A stretch of DNA of 64,000 nt. It comes from Saccopteryx bilineata. Taxonomy: Eukaryota; Chordata; Mammalia; Chiroptera; Emballonuridae. Shown one piece after another: positions 13,140 through 25,816 of the stretch (positions are counted from its first letter, which is position 1; every line of letters begins with the position of its first letter). The translations under genes and the position numbers were made by a program. The notes beneath the pieces were generated by a model. It saw only the letters and a list, made by a program, of their open reading frames with translations, searched no databases and was not told the origin of the DNA. Where the stretch lies: assembly GCF_036850765.1 (NCBI RefSeq), contig NC_089492.1, positions 204,785,681 through 204,849,680 of the forward strand. The letters run 5' to 3'.

Positions 13140-13500
13140 TAGTATCTCAAAACAGTATGAATTGATGCAGTCTACATCAGCTATTAAGCCCCTCCACTGC
13201 GTGCCCATCAATAGCAGGTCAGCACAGGAGGTTTAAAGAGATGCATTACTGAGCCACAACATTACCAAGCAATGATCATCGTATGAAATTAGATTCTCCA
13301 TCAAAAACAAATTTTTTTTGTGTGGCTGAAATTATGATTCTGGGTACAGGCCTCCAGCTCCAGCATCAACATTGATGCAAAATTGATGAAACTTCCAAGT
13401 GAAATTGCATTGTTTGATCTTCACAGCCCTGGAATAACATAGCCTAAAGCTACAGTTTCTGTAAACTTACTTTGCACAAACGACTTAGCCAGTATGGATG
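13140..13500. promoter_or_regulatory. Candidate conserved non-coding element (speculative)
   Basis: A repeat-free block with balanced composition. It includes 'tattaagcccctccactgcg', 'ggtcagcacaggaggtttaa' and several 'attgatg' or 'tgatgcaaaattgatg' motifs. I infer possible regulatory conservation from texture only. Confidence 0.2.
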
Positions 13501-13586
13501 TATTGACATAGAGTGCACATGAATGACATTAGGGCTACTTAGAAAAGAGACAAAATAACAGCAAAAGAATGCAGCAATTGGTTCTG

Positions 13587-13677
13587 AAAATTACCTTTTT
13601 CCAGTGAACCTCTCGAAAAATTACCTTTTTCTGCTGAATCTCACTCAAAAATTACCTTTTCCAACGAAAGCTCTCTC
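13587..13677. repeat. Three-copy tandem repeat, about 30 bp unit
   Basis: Three diverged units each begin 'aaaattacctttt' and end in a 'ctctc'/'cactc' block. The unit length varies by one or two bases. Confidence 0.8.
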
Positions 13678-14608
13678 AAAGTGCCTTGATGTTAAGCAAT
13701 ATAGTTTTAAGTTGAAAATGTCACAAGGCCATGAAAAGAAATTGATAGAAAATTTCAGGGTTCCTTGTTGATATTTGAAGCAGCCTGTGGATTTTTGTTC
13801 TTTAACACAGACCGGCTCTGCTGTGCTACCACTTTGATTTCTATATTGCCAAAAACAGCATGTTTCTAGGCTTAATGGCTTCACAGAGAAGAATATGAAG
13901 GTGATTTATTTATTGCTGCCGAGGTTCTGTTATCAGGAGAAAATTGGTAAACATATATTTTCAAAATCTTCACCATTCACTTTTAAAAAGTACAGTAAAT
14001 AAAAATTTGAAATTCCTTCATCTTTTAAAAAGAAATGATAATCCAGTTACCACAGTATCCTTTTAGAAATTAGGCACTTGGGGTGAGATTTTTTTTTTTC
14101 CCTGACAGAAGGAATTTTATTTCTTCAGTTAAAAGAGGCAAGAAAAGCATTATGTATCTTGGAAGAAGGATTATTGGATTGGACACCCAAGGACCTCGGT
14201 TCCTACCTTCAGTCTATCTCTCGCAGCTGCATGACCTTGGGCAAGTCCCTGTGAAATAAGGCCATGGACAGGATAATGTCAGAGCCTCCTTCCAGCTCTA
14301 CCACTCTACTGTTTCCTCTAAGTCCAGATTTAAAAATTGTAGATTTTTTTTTGCTTTGTCGTGTGTGTGTGTGTTTGTGTGTGCACACACACTTTAATAA
14401 CCAAAGAAATACTGATACTGCCTACTCTGAGATGCTTTGGGTGTGTTTCTAATAAAGACAAAGGGATTACCTAAGTGAGGAGGGAAATTATCAAAGTAAT
14501 TGGCCACTCCCTACCATACAGAGGGATTTTCCCTTTCTTACTTACCTTTCTTCTTTCTCCACCCCCTTTACCAGTCTCTCTGTCTCTTCTTACACTCAGT
14601 TCCCCCTC

Positions 14609-14619
14609 TCTGTGCCATA
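14609..14619. repeat. Left target-site duplication of inverted L1
   Basis: 'tctgtgccata' matches 16201-16211 ('tctgtgccaca') at 10 of 11 positions. It brackets the inverted L1. Confidence 0.85.
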
Positions 14620-14868
14620 TCTTTTTTTTAAAATAATTTTATTTTTAATGGGGCAACATCAATAAATCAGGATACATATATTCAAAGATAACATGTCCAG
14701 GTTATCTTGTCATTCAATTATGTTGCATACCCATCACCCAAAGTCAGATTGTCCTCTGTCACCTTCTATCTAGTTTTCTTTGTGCTTCTCCCCCTCCTCC
14801 TTTCCCTTTCCCTCTCCCCCCTCCCCCCGTAACCACCACACTCTTATCAATGTCTCTTAGTTTCACTT

Positions 14869-15650
14869 TTATGTCCCACCTATGTATGGAATAATGCAGT
14901 TCCTGGTTTTTTCTGATTTACTTATTTCACTTCGTATAATGTTATCAAGATCCCAACATTTTGCTGTAAATGATCCAATGTCATCATTTCTTATGGCTGA
15001 GTAGTATTCCATAGTGTATATGTGCCACATCTTCTTTATCCAGTCATCTATTGACGGCTTTCTGGTTGTTTCCATGTCCTGGCCACTGTGAACAATGCTG
15101 CAATGAACATGGGGCTGCATGTGTCTTTACGTATCAATGTTTCTGAGTTTTGGGGGTATATACCCAGTAGAGGGATTGCTGGGTCATAAGGTAATTCTAT
15201 TTTCAGTTTTTTGAGGAACCACCATACTTTCTTCCATAATGGTTGTACTACTTTACATTCCCACCAATAGTGTATGAGGGTTCCTTTTTCTCCACAGCCT
15301 CTCCAACATTTGCTATTACCTGTCTTGTTAATAATAGCTAATCTAACAGGTGTGAGGTGGTATCTCATTGCAGTTTTGATTTGCATTTCTCTGATAACTA
15401 ACGAAGATGAGCATCTTTTCATAAATCTGTTGGTCATTTGTATTTCTTCCTGGAAGAAGTGTCTGTTCATGTCCTCTTCCCATTTTTTTATTGGATTGTT
15501 TGTTTGTTTGTTGTTGAGTTTTATGAGTTCTTTGTATATTTTGGATATTAGGCCCTTATCTGAGCTGTTGTTTGAAAATATCATTTCCCATTTAATTGGC
15601 TTTCTGTTTATTTTGTTATCAGTTTCTGTTGCTGAGCAAAAACTTCTTAG
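14869..15650 (-). pseudogene. L1 ORF2 C-terminal fragment
   Basis: The minus-strand translation gives the familiar L1 ORF2p C-terminal order. It runs through '[16 protein letters not shown]', 'MRYHLTPVR', the cysteine-rich knuckle '[18 protein letters not shown]', '[12 protein letters not shown]' and '[17 protein letters not shown]'. One frameshift between about 15048 and 15120 divides it into two overlapping frames. It lacks the endonuclease and reverse-transcriptase domains and is not functional. Confidence 0.93.
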
Positions 15651-16200
15651 TCCCATCAAAATTCCAATGACATTTTTTAAAGAAATGGAACAAAAAATCA
15701 CCTGCTTTATATGGAACTATAAAAAACCCCGAATAGCCAAAGCAATCCTAAAGAAAAAGAATGAAGCTGGGGGCATTACAATACCTACTTCAAACTATAT
15801 TATAGGGCCACGACAATCAAAACAGCATGGTATTGGCAGAAAAATAGACACTCAGACCAATGGAACAGAATAGAAAACCCAGAAATAAAACCACATATAT
15901 ATAGTCAAATAATTTTTGATAAAGGGGCCAACAACACACAATGGAGAAAAGAAAGCCTCTTCAATAAATGGTGCTGGGAAAACTGGAAAGCCACAAGCAA
16001 AAGAATGAAACTGGACTACAGTTTTTCTCCCTGTACTAAAATTAACTCAAAATGGATCAAAGATCTAAACATAAGACCTGAAACAATTAAGTACATAGAA
16101 GAAGACATAGATACTAAACTCATGGACCTGGGTTTTAAAGAGCATTTTATGAATTTGACTCCAATGGCAAGAAAAGTGAAGGCAAAAATTAATGAATGGG
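15651..16200 (+). pseudogene. Inverted L1 ORF2 segment
   Basis: The plus-strand translation starts at '[20 protein letters not shown]' and proceeds through a frame break near 15860-16000 to '[18 protein letters not shown]'-like sequence. It corresponds to the ORF2 region between the reverse transcriptase and the cysteine-rich C-terminus. It is the inverted 5' part of the element at 14620-16200. Confidence 0.9.
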
Positions 16201-16211
16201 TCTGTGCCACA
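16201..16211. repeat. Right target-site duplication of inverted L1
   Basis: Pairs with 14609-14619. Confidence 0.85.
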
Positions 16212-17732
16212 CCTTGTCTTTCTTTCTTTTCCTTTCATTCTATCTTTACCTACAAGCCTTTTATTTTCTTCATACCTGCCAAAAGGACCTTGCTCCTTTT
16301 AGAACTCAAGATTATGAATGATATGAACCATTAGAGCAGATCAGTCTTTAATTTTTTCAGGTTCATGAAAGAATTAAGACTAGAGATGCACCACACAACC
16401 ATTTTGGCTAAGTGCTTAATTGTCAATACTGACGAAAATAAAAAGTTTGATAAAGCTGAGATTAAACAAATTTTGGAATGTGATAATCAGTCAGAATGTT
16501 CATATTTTAATTAGAATTTTATTCTGAACTATTTTATTAGTCAAATCTAAAAGTTTTGACAGACTAATGCAAGAATAATACTTTTATTTTCTCATTGCTA
16601 AACTGCTCTTGTAGACTTTAACTTTCATACTTATGATACTAAATAGAGTCTCACATTCAACTGACATATTTAATATTTGGGCAAAACAAACTATAAATTT
16701 TTCAAACAGTTTCAGTAGCATTTTCTAGAAGAAACTGTATCTATGTTTTATACTTGGGCGTATCTTTAAAAAATTCTTCATTTTTAATTGCAGAACATGG
16801 CTAACAGTTGAAAGTAATGATTACAGAAAGTTTTTATTTAAATTTTTAGCATATATAGACCCAAAGTTATAAGAAATTGCCTTATTAACACATTATTGTA
16901 AAGCCATTCTGAAGTTTGATTAATGAAAATAAAATGGGGGATAGTGACTTAATTTTTCTTCATATTTCTTCATGTTTATAATCTTCATTTTATCATGAAT
17001 ATTACTGTATATGATTTTGGAAATTTTTCTCATAATAATTTGAGATTGAAAAGGTAACATTCTGTTTTTAATTTTTCTATGATAGCTATAAGAAGGCTGT
17101 ACTATCTATCTAGCAGGGGTCAGTGAGCTGTAGCCCAGATTTGAGTCAGAAAATTCTGAATTTGAATCCTAGCTCTGCCACTGGGAGCCTGTTGGCAAGA
17201 TATAAAACTTCACTAAGCCTCGATAGTAATTTTTTGATAATTTCAGCATTTTCACAACTATATTGCATATCTGTGGTGTAATCAACTGTCAGTCCTGCCT
17301 CTAAAAATCAGGCAGAAGGAAGTAGAAAGAAGAAGAGTGTGGTTCTCTTTGAGCAGGTCTTTGTGCTTTTGCATTTGAGAAGGAAATTTCTCCTTAAAGA
17401 CTAATACCCAAATTTCACTGGTTAACAACAAGTCATATGACCACTGCTAACTGCAAGGGTCAGGTTTTGGTTTTCCAAAGGCAGGCACAGGTAAAAGGAG
17501 CCATAAAGGACTTGTGGAGAGCTAATTATTAATTTCTACCACAGTTTGTCATTATAGTTTGGAAACATATCAATTTATCTATCCTAGAGGTGGACAAATT
17601 GAGAATGAAGATCTCAGAAAGCAAAAAGCCCAACATAAATTAATGCATAATAGGCAAGCATATTCACATATATGAACACATTACATGTATACATTATATA
17701 TAATATATATACATTCTATATACATACATATA
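16212..17732. other. Unassigned stretch with one MIR
   Basis: No gene is found. Bases 17120-17240 have sense-MIR texture ('gaatttgaatcctagctctg', then 'ccactgggagcctgttggca' and 'aaaacttcactaagcctcg'). A TA-rich low-complexity tract occupies 17655-17730. The rest is not assignable by eye. Confidence 0.6.
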
Positions 17733-18105
17733 CAGGGGCCCTTGGGTTACCATAGTCTTGACACACGATGTTTCAATTTTACAACACTCACTCCCATAAA
17801 AACTTTAAAGAATTGAGATGTGAGTGTTTTGGCTTATGCTGCTAGTGTTGTACTTATGTAGAACAGAGGCAAACTGGTTGGTTGAGTATGGTGGAAGAAC
17901 ATGCAGTACAGTGTACAATATGGTATATTTATGTCCTTTTCCTTTTTCTGTGGCTTAGTTGTGTTGTTGTGTTCTAGATTATGATTTTACAACTGTTCTG
18001 GGATAGGTCAGTGATTTAGGTGAGGATGTGTTTCGATTTACACCAGAAATTGGGTTATGTCACTGTCGTAGGAATGGAACTGTTTCGTAACCTGAGAACC
18101 CTCGG
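17733..18105. mobile_element. Miniature DNA transposon, TA-flanked (Tigger/mariner-like)
   Basis: The ends form imperfect inverted repeats: left 'caggggcccttgggttac' and, on the other strand at the right end, 'ccgagggttctcaggttac'. Both are flanked by TA, at 17731-17732 and 18106-18107. The 373-bp interior has no transposase frame. TA duplication points to the Tc1/mariner superfamily, and the 'gtttcaattttac'/'gtttcgatttac' inner motifs resemble non-autonomous Tigger-type elements. The exact family is not assigned. Confidence 0.75.
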
Positions 18106-20359
18106 TATATTTTTTCATATTAGACTTTCTTAAGGCCTACCTGGTTTTTTTATTTTTGTATGGGCTATGTGAAGAAAGAAATTACCTTTTTTATAATATG
18201 TTTTCCTGTCAAGAAATATCAATCAAAGGCTATAATATGACAATTTGCAGAGAAAAAAAATATAATAAATATGGCAAAAATTTCAACTTCATAAATAAGA
18301 GAAAATTAAGAGATTAATGACATAACTATTTTTTTCAGATAATTGCATTTTCATACTTTGCTGATAGTTATAAATTAGAACAGAAAAGTCTTTAAAATTG
18401 CTACCAATTGAAGACATTCAATTTCCAGAATTTTATTCTAAAAATAAGAATATGTGAAAAAATTTGTCCATGAATATACTTACCACTACATTGCTTAAAA
18501 TAATCAAATTATAAAAAACAATCTTTATGTCTATTTTCAGAAAATTATTTAAATAAATTATAGAATGGATTCAAAGTTAAATAAACTTTGAATGCATGAA
18601 TGACATTCTGCTTTTAATTCACTTCTCTAAGAAATGATGAATTGCAAAATACTTCTTTTTCTTGAAAAACTCATGGAATAAGTAAAACTAAATATCTAAA
18701 ATTGAAATATAGCTTTTTGTGGGATGTGGAAGAACAGGCCCTCCCATATATGATCATGGGAATACAACCTCTATAACGAGAATTTTGAATATCTTAAAGA
18801 ATTTAGGAGGAAGTGGCATTCCTCTGAGTATACATTTTGCATAGTTTGACTTTTGGAAGCATGTTAATATTCTACATATTCAACAAAAGTAAAATGAAAT
18901 TAGTAAGAATGGACCCTAACACTAAAAGCAAACAAACAAATGAACTCAAATGTATTTCAAAGTAATAGCATATTCACAGTGAGGATGAGAGAGTGAGAGA
19001 TGTGTCGCAAGATCATAGGAGTCTTCTTGAAGGGGCACCAACAGGGACCATTTTAACAGCAAAATAAGTAAATACACTAATGAATTATAAACCCTGAGAA
19101 AATATTAACTTGTAATTCCATACAAATATTAAGTAACTAAATGAAAAATTGGACAAATGAAGGTCTCTTGTTTATAATAGGCCAAACGTTAGCTAGCAAT
19201 TACAGAGGTAGAGCTAGAGTTGGAGAGGTCAAGATTCTATAACCATCATAGTAAAAGTTGTATCAGCAAGCATTCATTAAATGAAACTAAATATATGAGA
19301 AATTTTTGATAAGAACAAGATATTTTTATGCCCTTCAAGTGAAATCAGATATCAGAAACACATTGATCAGATTATCAAAATTCACATCACCAATGAAAGC
19401 CAGATAAGCATGGTATGGTTCCAGAGATGATACTTCAAGCAGGAAACATTACCTACTTGGGACTCCAGCAGAGAATGGGTAAGATTAATCTGTTCATGAC
19501 AAAGCATCGAACTCAAAATGAAGAATATTTTATTTAAAGAAATTTGATGTGAATTCATGTGTATCAACAGAGGACATGGAAGAAGGATTGACTCAGCTAA
19601 AGAAAAAACAATAGCCTAGACATGAGCAATATAGAGCCATTTCTCATAGCTATTTGTGAATAAAAGTGACATCAACACTCTAGGAAAAGGTTAAGGGAAG
19701 AATAAAATTGTTGTTACAGCATTCCTTAATTATCAATTGGTTTCTGCATCCCTACATATTCACTTAACCATATATTAACTTGTACATAATTCTTTTCATA
19801 GTATGTGTTGTGATATTCACAGCTAATATTTTTAATTTTCTAAAGTTTCAAGTTAAAAGAATCTTTTCAAGTTTGGCTAAAATGAAACACCTAAATCAAA
19901 CATTCTCAATTATTAATGTATTCAAGGTTATATTATTCAGTCTGAACACATCAATTTACTGCATTCATTACAGAATAATAAGCAGGAAAGACTTATTTCT
20001 ATTTAAATGTATCACACATATATTTTCTTATGCTGTTTTCCTTGTCTAACTAGTCTTTTGTCATTGGATAACCTCTATTCATTTACAAAACCCACCTTTA
20101 CATTATTGTCTATGTTAGGTCATTCATAGATTAACATTAAGTAATTTGTTACTCCTTTTTCCATAGTTCTGTAGCACTGTGTTCTCACCTCTATCAAAAC
20201 TCTTATCACTAATATTTGACTTATCTATTTCTACTTTATTTTCCCCCAACCTATGATTATGCCCATAGCATTTACTGCAGTTCAGAGAAAGAGGGGAAAA
20301 AGAAGAGAGAATTGATAGATAAAAGGAGAGATGGAGACCACCATATTTTGTTCAATTAA
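18106..20359. other. Unassigned, probably partly old LINE
   Basis: Bases 18420-18560 ('gtccatgaatatacttacca', 'ctacattgcttaaaataatc') resemble the 3' region of old L1ME-type elements. The remainder, including the segment 19030-19640, is AT-rich with no open frame above about 90 codons and no nameable repeat. Confidence 0.5.
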
Positions 20360-20374
20360 AAATAAATACTTTTC

Positions 20375-20769
20375 GGCCCTGGCCGGTTGGCTCAGTGGTA
20401 GAGTGTCAGCCTGGCATGCAGGAGTCCTGGGTTCGATTCCCAGCCAGGGCACACAGGAGAAGCGCCCATCTGCTTCTCCACTCCTCCCCCTCTCCTTCCT
20501 CCGTGTTTCTCTCTTTTCTCCTCCTGCAGCCGAGGCTCCACTGGAGCAAAGCTGGCTCGGGCTCTGAGGATGGCTCTATGGCCTCTGCCTCAGGTGCTAG
20601 AATGGCTCTGGATGCAACAGAGCAAGGCCCCAGATGGGCAGAGCATCACCCCCTGGTGGGCATGCTGGGTGGATCCTGGTTGAGCGCATGCGGGAGTCTG
20701 TCTGACTGCCTCCCCGTTTCCAAATTCAGAAAAATATAAATAAATAAATAAATAAATAAATAAATATAT
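20375..20769 (+). mobile_element. Rhin-1-type SINE, complete
   Basis: The tRNA-like head starts 'ggccctggccggttggctc', with an intact B-box-like 'gggttcgattcccagcc'. The body and an (AAAT)n tail (about 20737-20769) follow. A 15-bp perfect target-site duplication, 'aaataaatacttttc', lies at 20360-20374 and 20770-20784. The body carries one copy of the 'gcagagcatcaccccctgg' module. The perfect duplication and near-consensus head indicate a fairly recent insertion. Confidence 0.96.
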
Positions 20770-20784
20770 AAATAAATACTTTTC

Positions 20785-21112
20785 ACATTTTAGCATATCT
20801 GAAATAGGGCTTTCTTACAATCTTTTTGTCTTTTACAGTGGAAATCTAGTTAGCAATCGCAATATAGTTGTTATTGCCTGTGCATGATCTTGGTCATTTC
20901 AAGTAGCATGCCTGAATGACTGCAAACCCATTTGAAATCCATTTTACAAAATAATACAAGTCATGATTGTTATTTGAAAACTTTTGTTGTCATTTTCTGG
21001 TAAGAAAGGTTCAGCATAAATACTTGCAGAATTGAAGTCAGCAACTTGAAAGAAAATCCCAGGGACTAGAGTAGAGAATTTTAAGAAATGTTGTATTACC
21101 AATGCTCTTGAT
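20785..21112. other. Short unassigned gap
   Basis: Unique AT-rich sequence with no gene or repeat recognised. Confidence 0.6.
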
Positions 21113-21123
21113 AGAATAGTATA

Positions 21124-21479
21124 GTTTTTTGTGTGTTTTTCTGAAGTAAGAAGCAGGGAGGCAGAAAGACAGACTCCTGCATATGCCCAACCAGGATCCA
21201 CCTGGCAAGCCTACTAGGGGGCAATGCTCTACCCATCTGGGGTGTTGCTCCATTGCAACCAGAGCCATTCGAGCACCTGAGGCTGAGGCCATGGAGCTAT
21301 CCTCAGTGCTCCAGCAAAGCCTTGGCTGCAGGAGGGGAAGAGAGAGATAGAGAGAAATGAGAGAGGGAAGTGTGAGGAAGCAGATAGGTGTTTCTCCTGT
21401 GTGCCCTGACTGGAAATCAAACCCAGGACTTCTACATACCAGGCCGACACTCTATCACTGAGCCAATGGGCCAGGGCTT
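21124..21479 (-). mobile_element. Rhin-1-type SINE
   Basis: Minus-strand copy with its head at about 21479 and T-rich tail at 21124-21130. The direct repeats 'agaatagtata' (21113-21123) and 'aggatagtata' (21480-21490) differ at one base. It is more diverged than 20375. Confidence 0.94.
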
Positions 21480-21490
21480 AGGATAGTATA

Positions 21491-22332
21491 ATTTTTTTAA
21501 GTTAAAAAGGAACTTAGATAACCTAACTCACATATAAAGTTACATAAAAAACTTTAAGGATATCTTAGTTATTTTATGTCACTTATATTTTCCTCCTTGA
21601 ATACTCTTAAGAGTAAGATGTGATTTTAAAAATACATACTGCATGTCCAAATAAGGTTTAAAAAGCTCTTTCAGGAAGCACAGATAAATATTCCATACAT
21701 CAAGAAGACATCTGTTTAGGTGACATAGTGTTTTACACCTTAGAGTCAACAAGACAGATAAAATAAAATGTGTAAATAGTACAGCTCGTTATATCGGTTA
21801 ACAGAGCTAATACTAAGAGGAATTTTGTAGAATTATCTGTAATGTCTGGGACCTCTTCATGCTTCAGAGCCAAGTCAGACAAGGTTTGTCACCTAGAGAA
21901 AATCCTCCTGAGTCAAATACTTTCTATTATAATTTTAAATATTAAATTTTATTAAACCAAGTGAGGGTCAGAAAATAACTTGATTTTCCAAAAACTGGAT
22001 AAATGGTCTGACAAGTTCTTGTGAATGAAAAACATCAGGATCAGCTACCAATGTTGAATTCTCAAGAGGGCAGCATGACAACAAAGAAAATTACTACTCT
22101 TTTTTCAAAAATATTAGTTACTCTATGCTGTTCCTGTTTAATGTTAGAAGTCATATTATCATCATCACACCTGTTTTGCTGAATGTCTCCCATCTTAATT
22201 TAATGAGAAAAACACATGACAAACACCATTCCACAGTAAAGGCTCAAATGAGTAGAATGGACAAATGCCCTGGTTGAATCTGTTACATTAATAAATATAA
22301 CAGTTTTGAACAATAATAGAAAAAAATGTATT
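21491..22332. other. Unassigned intergenic sequence
   Basis: AT-rich, with no gene and no repeat that I can name. Confidence 0.55.
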
Positions 22333-22346
22333 TGAATAGTAAATTA

Positions 22347-22524
22347 GTCCAGGCTGGGTAGCTCAGTTGGTTAGAGTGCTGTCCTGCACAGCGAGTTGTG
22401 GGTTCCATCTTTGTTAGGGATACATACAAGGAGCAACCGAAAAATATATAAACAAATAGAACAACAAATCAACCTCTCTTCCTCTCTCTCTTAAATCAAT
22501 CAATAAAAATTTTTGAAAAATAAA
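22347..22524 (+). mobile_element. VES-type bat SINE
   Basis: The tRNA-like head 'ggctgggtagctcagttgg' is followed by 'gttagagtgctgtcctg', a short unrelated body with a 'cctctctctctt' tract and a 'caatcaataaaaat' tail. It lacks the long Rhin-1 body. Near-perfect duplications 'tgaatagtaaatta' (22333-22346) and 'tgaatggtaaatta' (22525-22538) flank it. Confidence 0.88.
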
Positions 22525-22539
22525 TGAATGGTAAATTAA

Positions 22540-23199
22540 AGGGTCTTTTAAACAAGAACAAAAATCCAGACAGTCTTACATTCAACGTGAGTACTTTGGC
22601 ACTATTTTAAGGGAAAACATGCACCCAGGGGTTCAGATAAAATTTTTCTTGAACAATTAATTATATTTTCTGAAGTTAATTTCCTCTGCAAACTTCCCTA
22701 GTAATGAGCCTTTAAAAAACCAAATATAGACCCTTACTTTCTTCCATGGTGATTTAAGAAAAGCCATGAATTAACTTCATACCATAACAATTAAAAGCTG
22801 TATAAAACTGTTGTCAAACATTGGATAGCAGATAGTTCAAGATGACGACAAGAGAAAAACAAACAAAGCAAACTACATAATCACTCTGGCAGACTGCATG
22901 GAACCAACTTTCAAATTATACAGGATAGGAGAAAGAATGAGACTCAAGTTAAAATGGCTTCACTAAGTTGAGGTAACTGAATTCAGGGAGACTTAAGTGG
23001 CTTGATAATTCAGGGTAGAGTTCCAAAAAGGAGGATGCTACATGGAAAAACAGCTCTAGAAATCAGCATAAAGATCTCCTTGAGTTTTTGTGATTTCTTG
23101 GTCATTACTAGGCTATGTGAAAACTTCACAGGACTAGTCAAGGCATGAGTAGAGAGTTGTAAGCTGAACAATTCCCAGAACCTACTCAAGGTAGTAGCA
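22540..23199. other. Unassigned; possible L1 5' region
   Basis: No gene is found. It directly precedes an old L1 and may be part of its poorly conserved 5' portion ('gatgacgacaagagaaaaac'), but I cannot show it. Confidence 0.4.
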
Positions 23200-23658
23200 T
23201 ATTCAAACTTCAACCAGACAAAGTAGAATTTCTAGTGATCACTTGTGATATTTATAGAAGATTCAATCAGGGTCACAATTTAGTAGTAGAAATGAATTAT
23301 CCTTGGAGTGAAGAATACCTCAAATCTACAATATGTTATTTAAGTTAAGCTGATATAAATTCAAATTAGAGTGTTAAATGTAATCTTTATGGTAACCACA
23401 AAGAAAATAGCTATAGAACATACACAAAAGGAAATGAGAAAGGTGTGTAAATAGTTTACTACAAAAAATCAAGAGAGCACCAAATATAGTAATGCAGAAA
23501 ATGAAGAACCAAAACTATAAAAAATATAAAAACCAAATAATATGACAGAAATAAGTCTCTGCCTATCAGTAATTACTTTAAATGTAAATGAATTAAACTC
23601 TTCAATCAAAAGATAAAGATCAGCAAAATGGTTTTTAAAAAAACATATGCTCTAAATA

Positions 23659-23890
23659 TAGTTGACTTTTGAACAGGGAATTGAACTATGCAGGTCTATG
23701 GATTATTTTCACTAAATGTATAGTCAGCCCTCTGTATCCCTGGGTTTCCCAACCTCAGATTCAAATAATAATATTTTTGATACACAGTTGTAAATCTGCA
23801 TATGTGGAGGTCCAACTTAAGTTATACTCAGATTTTTGACTACACAGGAGATTGATGTCCCTAACCACCATATTGTTCAAGGATCAACTG
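23659..23890. mobile_element. MER2-type non-autonomous Tigger element
   Basis: The left end 'gttgacttttgaacaggga' and right end 'ttgttcaaggatcaactg' are inverted repeats flanked by TA, like the MER2 consensus ends. The interior has 'ttgaactatgcaggtctatg', another MER2 signature. A direct-repeat-like 'cagccctctgtatccctggg' block at 23724-23744 suggests a compound MER2 subfamily. Confidence 0.85.
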
Positions 23891-25816
23891 TATATCTTTT
23901 CTACAAAAGACTTACTTGAGATACAAAGACACAAATTGGTTGAAAGTAAAAGTTATTTTGTGTAAACAGTAACCAAAAAAGAGCAGCGGTAGCTATGCTA
24001 GTATCAGACACAACAGATTTAGAAACAAAAAAAGTTTACAAGAGACAAAGAAGGACATTATATATTAATAAAGGTTCAATACAACAAGAAAACATAACAA
24101 TTATAAACTTCACATACCTTACGACAGAGCATCAAGATATAAAAAGCAAAAACTGACAGGACTGAATAGACAGTTCTGTGATAATAGCTGAAGATGTCAA
24201 TATCCCACTCATAATAATGAAGAGAACAACTAGGCATAAGATAATTAAGGAGCAGGTGACTTATGAACCAATACAATAAACCAGTGATATCTAACAGGTA
24301 TGTATAGAACAATATATCCAACAGCAGAATACATTCTCTTCTCAATTGCATATGGGACATTTTCCAGGACTGTCTATATGCTGGGCCACACATTATGTCT
24401 CAATATATTTTAAAAGATAGAGATCATACAAAGTATTTTCTCTGATCACAATGGGCTAAAGTTAGAAATCATTAAGAAAATGAAAACTAAAAAATTCATG
24501 AAACTGTGGAAATTAACACACTTTCAAACAACCATGGATCAAAGAAGAAATCAAGAGTGAAATTATAAAATATATACTTAGATATGAATGAAGAAGGAAA
24601 CACACATATATAAAAATAAGAGGGTAGTGAAATTGTCACTAAAGGGAAAATTTATAGGTATGAATGCTTACATTAAAAAACAAGGAAGATCTTAAATTAA
24701 TAACTACAACTTAAGGAACTAGAAAAAGAAGAACAAACTAAACTCAAAGCCAGCAGAAGGAAAGAAGTGATAAAGATTAGGAAAAAAAAGACAAATGAAA
24801 GAGAATATAAAAACGATAGAGAAGATCAACTGAACCAAAAGTTGCATCAAATGACATTATCAACAAAATAAAAATATACAACCTCAGAATGGGAGATAAT
24901 ATTTGTCAATCATGTATCTAATAAAGGGTTAATATAAAAAATAGAGAGAGAACTTCTAAAACTCAACAATTAAAAAACAAAGAAACCTAGATTCAAAAAA
25001 GGCAAAGGACTTAAATAGACGTTTCTCCGAAGAAGATATACAAATGACCAACACATACATGAGAAGATATTTAATGTCATTAATCATTAGGTAAAGTTAA
25101 ATCAAAACCACAATGAGATTACTACCTCATACCCTTTAGGAGGGCTACTATAAAAACAAACAAACATACAGAAACAATAAGCCTTTGTGAGGATGTGAAG
25201 AAATTGAAACCCTTGTGCACTTTGGGTGAGAATGTAAAATGGTACAATCACTGTAGAAAACAATATAGTGATTCCTCAAAAAATTAAAAATAGAATTACC
25301 ATAAGATCCAGCAACTCCATTTCTGGGTATATACACAAAAGAACTAAAAGCAGAATCTCAAATAGATATTTATACAGCCATGTTTGTAGCAGCAGCATTC
25401 ACAATACCAAAACATAAGCAACCCAAATGTCCACTGATGGATGAATGGATAAGCAAAATGTGGTATATACATACAATGGATTATTATTCAGCCTTTAAAA
25501 AGGAAGAAAATTCCACAATGTGCTACAATATAGATGAGCCTTGAGAACATTATGCTAAATAAAAGAAGCCAGTCACAAAAAGAAAAATACTATGTGATTC
25601 CAATTGTATGAGTAGTCAAAATCATAAGGACAGAAAGAAGAATAGTGGTTGCTATGAGCTGAGGGAAAGGAAGAATAAAAGTTATTATATAGTGAGTACA
25701 GAGTCTCAATTTCACAAGATGGAAAGAGTTATGCAGATGAATGGTGGTTATGGGTATAAAACAATGTTAATGTACTTCATACCACTGAGCTGTACACTTA
25801 AAAATGAATGAGATAG

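Larger units (their letters stand above)
12320..14608. other. Unassigned, repeat-poor stretch
   Basis: No gene is found. The stretch holds a short tandem array (13587-13677), a probable MIR fragment ('gcagctgcatgaccttgggc' at about 14225-14245), a GT microsatellite near 14360-14390 and a possible conserved block at 13140-13500. Otherwise it is unique AT-rich DNA. Confidence 0.55.
14620..16200 (-). mobile_element. 5'-truncated L1 with 5' inversion (twin priming)
   Basis: The segment 14620-15650 is an L1 3' portion on the minus strand: a short T-rich tail at the left, the 3'UTR with a C-rich tract near 14790-14828, and ORF2 C-terminus. The segment 15651-16200 is an L1 ORF2 portion on the plus strand that lies just upstream in element order. 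The inverted segment ends at residues 'KVKAKINEW', and the minus segment starts around 'SFCSATETD', about six codons further along the L1 protein. This order, with a small deletion at the switch, fits twin-primed reverse transcription. Matching duplications at 14609-14619 and 16201-16211 show a single insertion. Confidence 0.92.

Noticed and set aside
15274..15873. A 199-codon plus-strand frame
   Set aside because: Its first part is antisense to L1 ORF2 and its second is inverted L1 ORF2. It is an artefact of the inversion junction.
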